Assembly: GCA_020433835.1 (NCBI GenBank)
Contig: JAGRBY010000303.1
Coordinates: forward strand, 1-8,554
Length of the DNA: 8,554 bases
DNA from: Anaerolineae bacterium
Lineage (GTDB): Bacteria > Chloroflexota > Anaerolineae > 4572-78 > J111
Reading direction: 5' to 3'
Of the stretch, positions 1 through 5,117 are shown piece after piece. Under the pieces are notes generated by a model. It searched no databases, was not told where the DNA came from, and saw only the letters and a list, made by a program, of their open reading frames with translations. Within the stretch, counting starts at the first letter, position 1; every line of letters starts with the position of its first letter. The position numbers were made by a program, and so were the translations under genes.

Positions 1-209
1 AATGAGGCCTGTGATTGAATCGATCCCGTTTTTTATCAAAAAACGAGGCTTGTGATTGAATCGATCCCGTTTTTTATCAAAAAACGAGGCTTGTGATTGA
101 ATCGATCCCGTTTTTTATCAAAAAAACGAGGCTTGTGATTGAATCGATCCCGTTTTTTATCAAAAAACAAGGCTTGTGATTGAATCGATCCCGTTTTTTA
201 TCAAAAAAA
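1..209. repeat. 41-bp tandem repeat (minisatellite), five units, running off the left edge
   Basis: Five near-identical head-to-tail units start with the GAGGC-type motif at about 4, 45, 86, 128 and 169. The period is 41 bp, except for one 42-bp step where an A is added in the A-run. Each unit holds GATTGAATC (a small dyad), the palindrome ATCGAT, and the perfect hairpin CGTTTTTT-ATC-AAAAAACG. The first unit has two substitutions (ATGAGGCCT instead of ACGAGGCTT), and the last has CAAGG instead of CGAGG and a longer A-run. There are no unique spacers, so this is not a CRISPR array. Because 41 is not a multiple of 3, the array cannot encode a continuous protein repeat. The left boundary is outside the window, so the copy number is a minimum. 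Confidence 0.95.
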
Positions 210-382
210 GATGGGGTGAGCAGCTTGATCAGGCGGCTGCGCCTATTTGCCAATACAGTCTAAAAATTTATATATTTTATTCCCGTGAGTGGGGCCTTGA
301 AGGGGTGTGGGTCATGCCTGAATATGGCAATTCTGATCATCGGCCAGTTACGGCCAGATTAAGCTATAAAACGGAACCTTAG
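176..382 (+). pseudogene. 3' remnant of an endonuclease/exonuclease/phosphatase (EEP) family gene
   Basis: The frame opens at a GTG inside the last 41-bp repeat unit and ends at TAG 380-382 (68 codons). From about codon 29 (position 260) it reads like the C-terminal end of an EEP-superfamily hydrolase. A YIFYSREW strand is followed by a short loop and then SDHRPV (codons 53-58), the conserved Asp-His motif that closes the active site in this fold, then the usual final strand VTARL. Full EEP domains have about 250 residues, so all the other catalytic residues are missing here. The first codons are only translated repeat DNA. I read this as a gene tail cut off, or interrupted, by the tandem array; the 5' part may lie left of the window. 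The weak SD-like AAGG before the GTG is part of the repeat and is not good evidence of real translation. Substrate (nucleic acid, lipid or phosphate ester) cannot be told from the tail. Confidence 0.6.
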
Positions 383-436
383 GCATATGGCTTTATTTTG
401 AAGTCAGACAGTCTCACATGAGACGACAACGACAAT

Positions 437-480
437 GAAAATTACCGTAGGACAAACTTAAGTTTGTTCTACGTATTTTC
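437..480. terminator. Long imperfect palindrome between convergent genes, possible bidirectional terminator
   Basis: The arms 446-459 (CGTAGGACAAACTT) and 460-473 (AAGTTTGTTCTACG) are complementary over 14 bp with one G-T mismatch that would be a wobble pair in RNA. The stem extends outwards to G437 and C480 (GAAAA with TTTTC) with two single-base bulges on the left arm. The site lies between the EEP remnant on plus (ends 382) and the zinc-ribbon gene on minus (ends 516), a common place for a shared terminator. The T-run expected of a classic intrinsic terminator is short on both strands, so a repeat-element or protein-binding role is also possible. Confidence 0.4.
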
Positions 481-515
481 AGAGAGGAGATGAGAGAATG
501 CTGTCAAAAATTTGA

Positions 516-803
516 CTATCTGTACAATTTTTTAGTTTCTGTTGTTACCCATTCGTAGTGGCAGTATTGACAGTGATGGGTAACCGTGTATTTTTCGTGC
601 GGAATAATGGCCCAGCGGCGGTTTCTGCCGCCGCCGATATAGGTTCCCTTCTCAAATCTGCCCAGCCATTGCGCGTCGATATCTTTTTTGGCGTGAAATT
701 TTTTGCAACGAGGGCATTGCGTCGTTTCATCAAAATAAACCCATAAAGCGATAAAAACGACAGCAACCGTGATGATAGTCGCGAAGATCAGCAACATGAA
801 CAC
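516..803 (-). CDS. Small membrane-anchored zinc-ribbon protein, function unknown
   Basis: The product has 95 residues. Residues 3-23 form one hydrophobic membrane segment. After it come two CxxC knuckles, C30-P-R-C33 and C78-Q-Y-C81, spaced as in a zinc ribbon, with a soluble part rich in basic and aromatic residues between them. The layout suggests a one-pass protein with a cytoplasmic or surface zinc ribbon; I do not recognise a named family. The start used is GTG at 803, with AAGGGG seven bases upstream. An ATG two codons in (797) is the alternative, with AGGTG very close before it. The gene follows the secreted-protein gene by 69 bp on the same strand, so the two may share a transcript, although the G-rich leader between them could act separately. 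It is convergent with the EEP remnant. Confidence 0.75.
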   Translation of the reverse strand: MFMLLIFATIITVAVVFIALWVYFDETTQCPRCKKFHAKKDIDAQWLGRFEKGTYIGGGRNRRWAIIPHEKYTVTHHCQYCHYEWVTTETKKLYR

Positions 804-810
804 CTATTTT

Positions 811-843
811 CCCCTTAATCCCTACTGCCTACCCCCTACCCCC
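811..843 (-). repeat. G-rich degenerate heptad repeat, potential G-quadruplex in the leader of the zinc-ribbon gene
   Basis: On the minus strand four G-runs (5, 5, 3 and 4 G) lie within 33 bases, separated by TA, a 9-base loop and ATTAA. On the plus strand the same DNA reads as degenerate CCTANNN heptads (CCTACTG, CCTACCC, CCTACCC). Heptad tracts of this kind resemble the short tandem repeats scattered between genes in cyanobacteria and some other phyla. The last G-run doubles as the probable ribosome-binding site of the GTG at 803. Folding is inferred from the pattern only. Confidence 0.5.
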
Positions 844-872
844 TGTTTCACCTATCTGCCCGGCAGCGCACC

Positions 873-1766
873 TCAATTACTCAACACTTCAAACGTGCCT
901 GAGGCCGAACTGCCGTAAACCCCTACATTTTTAACCGAATAGGAGCTGTAGCCGCTGTAGCGGGCGCAGTTGCCGGGCGTTAAGGTTTCGGTGTTGCTGT
1001 CGTATCGAATTTCGATGTCGGCGGATGAGCTGGAGCTGCTGCAAATGCGGACTTCGGCTGTGGTTGATAGATTTGTTGTCAGTTGGGTGGTTACGTTGCG
1101 ATTATTGAGCGACCACGACACGGGGCCTTCAATCGAGCCGCCCGATCCCGGCGGCGGGCTGATGACGCCGTTGCCGGCCGAGGCTTCAACCAAAACCGAG
1201 CGCAAACCGCTGCCGTTGAGGGCCATAATGCGGGTGGCCAGGGTATAGCTGTAAATTTGGTTGTTGACCACTTCATTTAAAGCAATTCGGCCTGAATCGA
1301 AGCCGCCGGCGGCAAAGGGTTCGTCGGTGCGGTAACTGGAGAGCGGTAGGTTGATGCAGCTTACATCGCCGCCGTGGGTGCAGCGCCACAGGGCGATTTC
1401 AACCCAGCCGGTGGGATCAGTATCTCGACCAAAGAAGGTTATGCCGGTGATGATGGTATTATCGGGTAAAAAGAGGGGGGCCACGTACCAGTTGTTTTGG
1501 CCTTCAATTTCGCGGCTGGTGGTGTCGAGGGCGAGAATTTGCTCGTCGAAACCGCGCCGGTAAGGCATTGTGCGGGGGCTAAATGGTTGAAAGGCCATCG
1601 ACGAGACGCTGATGTAGCTTCTTTGCGTCGATTGCTGTATTTTGGTCGATGCAACATCGGCCGGGGGCGCGGCTAAGGCTCCGCTGATGACAAGCAGCGA
1701 TCCGATGACCACAACCAACGTGAAGAAACTGGATAGCAGCGATGGGATGATGATGTGTCGTTTCAT
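873..1766 (-). CDS. Secreted low-complexity protein with N-terminal signal peptide, function unknown
   Basis: From ATG 1766 the product has 297 residues. I chose this start because GGAGAGG (1770-1776) stands three bases before it and the protein then opens with MKRH, a classic signal-peptide beginning; the longer frame would need a TTG at 1781 that lies upstream of that SD. Residues 5-29 are hydrophobic, and the ALA-A site at 30-33 suits signal peptidase I. The mature part looks like two beta-rich domains. One spans about 50-200 and includes a WYVAPLFLPD strand and cysteines C129 and C137. The other spans about 212-297, with C242 next to six serines in a row and C267. The two are joined by a PPPGSGG linker. 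The cysteines could form two disulfides, which fits export. No catalytic motif or sorting signal is visible. It may be a surface or extracellular matrix protein, but that is inference. Confidence 0.8.
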   Translation of the reverse strand: MKRHIIIPSLLSSFFTLVVVIGSLLVISGALAAPPADVASTKIQQSTQRSYISVSSMAFQPFSPRTMPYRRGFDEQILALDTTSREIEGQNNWYVAPLFLPDNTIITGITFFGRDTDPTGWVEIALWRCTHGGDVSCINLPLSSYRTDEPFAAGGFDSGRIALNEVVNNQIYSYTLATRIMALNGSGLRSVLVEASAGNGVISPPPGSGGSIEGPVSWSLNNRNVTTQLTTNLSTTAEVRICSSSSSSADIEIRYDSNTETLTPGNCARYSGYSSYSVKNVGVYGSSASGTFEVLSN

Positions 1767-1791
1767 AAACCTCTCCGGCAAAATAGGGCCA

Positions 1792-1806
1792 CAATGTACA
1801 ATTGTA
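1792..1806. promoter_or_regulatory. Small dyad upstream of the secreted-protein gene
   Basis: ACAAT-GTACA-ATTGT is a 5-bp inverted repeat with a 5-base centre, 26 bases upstream of the start at 1766 on the minus strand. It sits where promoter or operator elements would be. The minus strand also reads TACAAT, close to a -10 box, but no convincing -35 is found at 16-18 bp. The assignment is weak. Confidence 0.2.
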
Positions 1807-1856
1807 AGCGTGTAAAAAAGAAGTAGCCATTCAACCCATCGCTATTGATCTCGGCA

Positions 1857-1880
1857 GGCTAAGGCTAAGGCTGAGGCTAA
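1857..1880. repeat. Four tandem GGCTAA hexamers in the 1767-1996 intergenic region
   Basis: The run is GGCTAA, GGCTAA, GGCTGA, GGCTAA on plus (TTAGCC on minus). It lies in the 230-bp space between the secreted-protein gene and the end of the YcxB-like gene. Apart from this tract and the dyad at 1792-1806, I see no further gene or strong signal there. Confidence 0.8.
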
Positions 1881-1996
1881 GCACATTTCGACGCTGAAGG
1901 GTGAGAAATCCTTAAAACGGTTGTTGGGAAAGGAATGCTGTAGCGATTTCTCGCCTATCGCTCGAAATGACATCACTATTGAGGAATGGCTTGACG

Positions 1997-2458
1997 CTAC
2001 GCGGCACTGATCTTTTCAACCAGCATTGTTTCAAAATTTGCAACTTCTCTGGCCGGTATGGAAGCTTTGGGAATGGCCAGGATAAAGTTTTTTTCGTGCA
2101 GCAAAATATAGCAATCGGCCATTGTTTTCCACTGAACAAACTCGTCCCAGTTGAAGGTACCTTCGCCTTGCGGCGTTTTGGTGGTAATTTCGTCCTTTTT
2201 AAAGGTATAACGGGTAGGCAGCAAAAACGGCAGGTCGTCGTTATTGCTGTTGCGCAGCGTGGTGATAAGGCCGAGCGCCAAATAGGCAAGGTATGGCACC
2301 CAAGCGACAAAAAGCAGGCCATAGTTGTGGGAACTGATGGCATAAGCGGTAATGAGGCCACAGATGACCAGATAGATATAGAGCCATTTATTTTGAAAAA
2401 AGAGGAGCAAAGATAGCCTAACATAGGTTGATTTAGGCATCGTGCTGTTGATAACCAT
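1997..2458 (-). CDS. YcxB-like two-pass membrane protein
   Basis: The product has 153 residues. A short basic N-terminus is followed by two membrane segments (about 25-42 and 47-66). A soluble domain (about 83-150) then has the pattern of the YcxB-like C-terminal domain: a strand containing TFKKDEI, then FNWDEFVQWK, then YILLHEKNFILAIPK, and a final helix after SIPAREVANFE. Proteins with this fold are membrane-associated and poorly characterised; the domain resembles PH-like modules. The ATG at 2458 shares one base with the TAA of the upstream gene (TAATG), and GGAGGG lies 11 bases before it. Start choice and translational coupling therefore support each other. The pair is probably made together and may act as a complex. 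Confidence 0.8.
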   Translation of the reverse strand: MVINSTMPKSTYVRLSLLLFFQNKWLYIYLVICGLITAYAISSHNYGLLFVAWVPYLAYLALGLITTLRNSNNDDLPFLLPTRYTFKKDEITTKTPQGEGTFNWDEFVQWKTMADCYILLHEKNFILAIPKASIPAREVANFETMLVEKISAA

Positions 2459-2853
2459 TACTCGGCTGCCCTCCGAAAGGCCCCGGCCATCAATAAGCCG
2501 GCCGGAATACCGTACAGCAAGCCAATCACGGCTCCGCCCGCAATAATGGCCGATCCGTTGCCCGTTTCACCGATTAACTGTGTACTGATGATAATACCGA
2601 TAATAAGTCCGCACAGGCCCATAACAATGGCTCCTTCGCGCATTTTGCCGAGCCAGCCGGTTACGGCCCCGCCGATAGCCCACAAAATTGCCGCCGGAAC
2701 GGTATAAATAAAGGTAAAGAGCAGGGCATTGCCCGATAATTCAGCAAACAATAAGCCAATAAGAATGGGATAAACGCTAATAACAAAACTGGAACCACCA
2801 AAGGCTCCGATAAGGGCACCAAAGATAATACGATTATGTGTTTTTTGAAGCAT
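2458..2853 (-). CDS. Small multi-pass membrane protein, function unknown
   Basis: From ATG 2853 the product has 131 residues and is almost wholly hydrophobic. Membrane stretches lie at about 9-37 (one long or two short segments), 43-67, 74-93 and 101-124. It has many small-residue GxxxG-like motifs (FGALIGAFGG, GGAVTG, AGGAVIGLLYG) that favour helix packing. I do not recognise a named family. The frame is open up to an ATG at 2949, but those extra 32 codons would translate a strong hairpin cluster and give a polar, non-conserved-looking leader, so the inner ATG is preferred. Its SD (AAAGAAAGA) is weak, so the start is uncertain. It is joined to the YcxB-like gene by a one-base stop/start overlap. 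Confidence 0.65.
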   Translation of the reverse strand: MLQKTHNRIIFGALIGAFGGSSFVISVYPILIGLLFAELSGNALLFTFIYTVPAAILWAIGGAVTGWLGKMREGAIVMGLCGLIIGIIISTQLIGETGNGSAIIAGGAVIGLLYGIPAGLLMAGAFRRAAE

Positions 2854-2884
2854 AGAAATAATCTTTCTTTTAAGTACGTGTCGA

Positions 2885-2940
2885 GAGCCTATAAAAGGCC
2901 GGCTCCGTTCGGGAGCCACAAAGATGCCTTTGTGGCTCCC
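2885..2940 (-). terminator. Nested hairpins after the acyl-CoA synthetase, terminator or attenuator candidate
   Basis: The main hairpin is a perfect 13-bp stem, GGGAGCCACAAAG (2911-2923) with its complement at 2928-2940 and a 4-base loop. On the minus transcript its 3' arm can instead pair as GGCTCC-CGAAC-GGAGCC (2901-2917). That downstream GGAGCC can in turn pair with GGCTC at 2885-2889. The structures are mutually exclusive. The cluster lies 30 bp past the synthetase stop and 45 bp before the next start. The main stem is not followed by a T-run (a TTTT is 17 bases further on), so a classic intrinsic terminator is not proven. Confidence 0.5.
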
Positions 2941-2969
2941 GGCTGCCATTTAGTTACTGTTAAACTATT

Positions 2970-4868
2970 TTATTTTTTGGGATAGCCCAATGTGGCCAGC
3001 GATTCGGCGATTTCACCCAGGATAGCGGGATCATCGATGGTCGGCGGCATGCGATATTCAACGCCGTCGGCGATTTTCTTCATGGTGCCGCGCAGCGTTT
3101 TACCGGAGCGGGTTTTGGGCAAGCGTTTAACGACGGTAGCCTGCTTAAATGATGCAACCGCGCCAATTTCCTGGCGAACCATTTGAATCAGCTCTTTGAT
3201 GATATCTGCGTGCGGTCGATCAACACCATTTTTCAAAACAACCATACCCAGCGGCACTTCGCCTTTGAGGTCATCGGCAACACCAATTACGGCGCACTCA
3301 GCGATGTCGGGATGGTCAGACAGAACGCCTTCCATACCGCCGGTCGATAAGCGGTGGCCGGCCACGTTAATGATATCATCGGTGCGGCTCATAATCCAAA
3401 CGTAGCCGTCTTGGTCGATGTAACCGGCATCGGCAGTGGAATAATAGCCGGGGAAGGCGCTAAGATAGGCCTTTACGAAACCGTCGTCATTATGCCACAG
3501 CGTCGGCAGGTTACCGGGAGCCATGGGTAGTTTAACAACGATACTACCGATAGTTCCGGCATCAACCTGGTTTCCTTCTTCGTCCAACACTTGCAGATCG
3601 TAACCGGGCACTGGTTTGGTGGCCGAACCGGGCTTGATGGGCAACAGTTCGACGCCGGTGCAGTTGGCCGTAATCGACCAGCCGGTTTCGGTTTGCCACC
3701 AGTGGTCAATAACGGGTACGCCGAGCATGGTGCCGGCCCAGTTAAGCGTATCGGGGTCAGAGCGTTCGCCGGCCAAGAATAGCGTGCGGAAACCGCTCAT
3801 ATCATACTTTTTCAGGTATTCGCCGTTGGGGTCTTCGCGCTTAATAGCCCGGAAGGCAGTTGGCGCGGTAAAGAGCGCGGCGACGTTGTAATCGGAAATA
3901 ACGCGCCAGAAAGCACCGGGATCGGGCGTGCCAACGGGTTTGCCTTCATAAAAGACGGTGGTGCAGCCGTGGAACAACGGCGCATAGACAATATAGGAGT
4001 GACCAACAACCCAGCCCACGTCCGAGGCGGCCCAGTAGACTTCGCCCGGCTCAACGTTATAAATATTCTTCATACTCCACTTCAACGCAACCAGGTGGCC
4101 GCCGTTATCACGGACAACCCCCTTGGGGACGCCGGTGGTGCCGGAGGTGTACAGAATATAGAGTGGATCGGTGGCGGCTACGGGTACGCAGTCGGCCGGG
4201 GTAGCTTTCTCCATGAGGTCGGCCCAGTCGTAGTCGCGACCTTCAACCAAATCGGCAGTGACCTGCGGCCGTTGGAAAACGATGCACGATTCCGGTTTGG
4301 CTGTGGCTATATCAATAGCTTCATCAAGCAGCGGCTTGTAGGGGATAACGCGGCTGGTTTCAATACCGCACGAAGCCGAAACGATAACTTTAGGCGCAGC
4401 ATCGTTGATGCGGGTTGCCAGTTCGTTTGAGGCGAAACCACCAAAGACCACAGAATGAATAGCGCCAATTCGGGCGCAAGCTAACATAGCAATGGCTGCT
4501 TCTGGGACCATCGGCATGTAGATAATGACGCGGTCACCTTTTTCAACGCCTCGACCCTGTAAAGCGCCGGCAAAACGGGCGACTTCATCTTTTAGTTCAC
4601 TGTAGGTATATTTTTTTATTGTGTTGGTAACAGGGCTGTCATAAATGAGCGCCAATTGATCAGCACGGCCATTTTCTACGTGGCGGTCAATGGCGTTATA
4701 GCATGTGTTGACGACCGCCCCCGGAAACCAGCGATAGAAGGGGGGATTTGAATCGTCAATAACTTTATCCCATTTCTCATACCAGTCAATGTCCTCAGCT
4801 GCCTTTGCCCAAAACCCTTGAGGGTCTGCTTTCCATTCTGCATATAATTTATCAAATTCACCGGACAT
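2970..4868 (-). CDS. prpE: Acyl-CoA synthetase, PrpE/ACSS3 type (propionate or acetate to acyl-CoA)
   Basis: This AMP-forming synthetase turns a short-chain fatty acid, ATP and CoA into acyl-CoA, AMP and PPi through an acyl-adenylate, in the cytoplasm. The product has 632 residues, the usual family length. The N-terminal ACS cap opens with FDKLYAEWKADPQGFWAKAA. The P-loop TSGTTGVPKG is at 241-250, and SDVGWVVGHSYIVYAPL at about 282-298. The acyl-pocket motif WWQTETGW is at 390-397, STADAGYID at 477-485, and the hinge SRTDDIINVAGHRLST at 494-509. The catalytic lysine is K590 in PKTRSGK, the residue commonly controlled by acetylation in this family. Internal wording (NGGHLVALKWSM, YEGKPVGTPDPGAFWRV, LFLAGERSD) fits the PrpE/ACSS3 branch better than classic Acs, so propionate is the likelier substrate; acetate is also possible. 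ATG 4868 has GAGGAGG 12 bases upstream. A 249-bp leader separates it from the signalling operon, suggesting its own promoter. Confidence 0.92.
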   Translation of the reverse strand: MSGEFDKLYAEWKADPQGFWAKAAEDIDWYEKWDKVIDDSNPPFYRWFPGAVVNTCYNAIDRHVENGRADQLALIYDSPVTNTIKKYTYSELKDEVARFAGALQGRGVEKGDRVIIYMPMVPEAAIAMLACARIGAIHSVVFGGFASNELATRINDAAPKVIVSASCGIETSRVIPYKPLLDEAIDIATAKPESCIVFQRPQVTADLVEGRDYDWADLMEKATPADCVPVAATDPLYILYTSGTTGVPKGVVRDNGGHLVALKWSMKNIYNVEPGEVYWAASDVGWVVGHSYIVYAPLFHGCTTVFYEGKPVGTPDPGAFWRVISDYNVAALFTAPTAFRAIKREDPNGEYLKKYDMSGFRTLFLAGERSDPDTLNWAGTMLGVPVIDHWWQTETGWSITANCTGVELLPIKPGSATKPVPGYDLQVLDEEGNQVDAGTIGSIVVKLPMAPGNLPTLWHNDDGFVKAYLSAFPGYYSTADAGYIDQDGYVWIMSRTDDIINVAGHRLSTGGMEGVLSDHPDIAECAVIGVADDLKGEVPLGMVVLKNGVDRPHADIIKELIQMVRQEIGAVASFKQATVVKRLPKTRSGKTLRGTMKKIADGVEYRMPPTIDDPAILGEIAESLATLGYPKK

Positions 4869-4907
4869 AAGAGTTTTAATCCTCCTCGATTAACTAGATT
4901 CTCTGAT

Positions 4908-4955
4908 TTACTGTGAATAACTTTTTACTACCAAAGGTTTTTGTAAAGTTCTCAT
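4908..4955 (-). other. Possible 15-codon upstream ORF in the acyl-CoA synthetase leader
   Basis: The frame MRTLQKPLVVKSYSQ ends 39 bases before the synthetase start. An exceptionally good SD-like ACCTCCTT (4976-4983; AAGGAGGT on minus) lies 20 bases upstream, too far to serve this ATG, and no ATG, GTG or TTG stands at the proper distance. Either the match is chance or the leader has an unusual arrangement. Confidence 0.15.
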
Positions 4956-5001
4956 CAGAATCGTTCTGCGCTTTGACCTCCTTCTCTCATAGGTGTAGAA
5001 C

Positions 5002-5022
5002 TAACGCAAATAGGCTGCGTTA
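5002..5022. promoter_or_regulatory. Dyad TAACGCA-N7-TGCGTTA in the acyl-CoA synthetase leader
   Basis: Perfect 7-bp arms flank a 7-base centre, about 134-154 bases upstream of the ATG at 4868. The size and symmetry match a dimeric regulator's operator. No clear -35/-10 pair could be assigned beside it. Confidence 0.4.
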
Positions 5023-5040
5023 TTCTCTCTCTAAAATTTT

Positions 5041-5056
5041 GAGTTCAGATGAACTC
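5041..5056. promoter_or_regulatory. Dyad GAGTTCA-GA-TGAACTC in the acyl-CoA synthetase leader
   Basis: Perfect 7-bp arms flank a 2-base centre. The site lies 18 bp beyond the TAACGCA dyad on the side away from the synthetase gene. It could be an operator or a short hairpin. On minus a TATAGA -10-like hexamer abuts it, but without a good -35. Confidence 0.4.
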
Positions 5057-5063
5057 TATATTT

Positions 5064-5110
5064 AAAAGGTGAACGTTACTACCGATATACGTAAATTTTT
5101 GCCACCTTTT
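5064..5110 (-). terminator. Stem-loop just after the exonuclease-fusion gene
   Basis: AAAAGGTG (5064-5071) pairs with CACCTTTT (5103-5110), and an inner TTAC (5076-5079) can pair with GTAA (5091-5094). It begins 7 bp past the stop of the upstream gene on minus, and the minus transcript ends the stem with CCTTTT. The loop is long, so this is only a possible terminator for the signalling operon. Confidence 0.3.
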
Positions 5111-5117
5111 TCCCCAA

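Noticed and set aside
1..209. CRISPR array
   Set aside because: The units abut without unique spacers and the whole 41-bp period is conserved.
1912..2424. 170-codon minus frame overlapping the YcxB-like gene
   Set aside because: It is an out-of-frame shadow with no recognisable domain; the overlapping frame has a coherent protein and a coupled start.
2854..2949. 32-codon extension of the multi-pass membrane protein
   Set aside because: It translates the hairpin cluster, has no SD and gives a polar leader unlike the rest of the protein.
3969..4430. 153-codon plus-strand frame opposite the acyl-CoA synthetase
   Set aside because: It lies antisense to conserved synthetase motifs and resembles no known protein.
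4869..5117. Riboswitch in the synthetase leader
   Set aside because: Only simple dyads are present; I found no match to a known riboswitch core.
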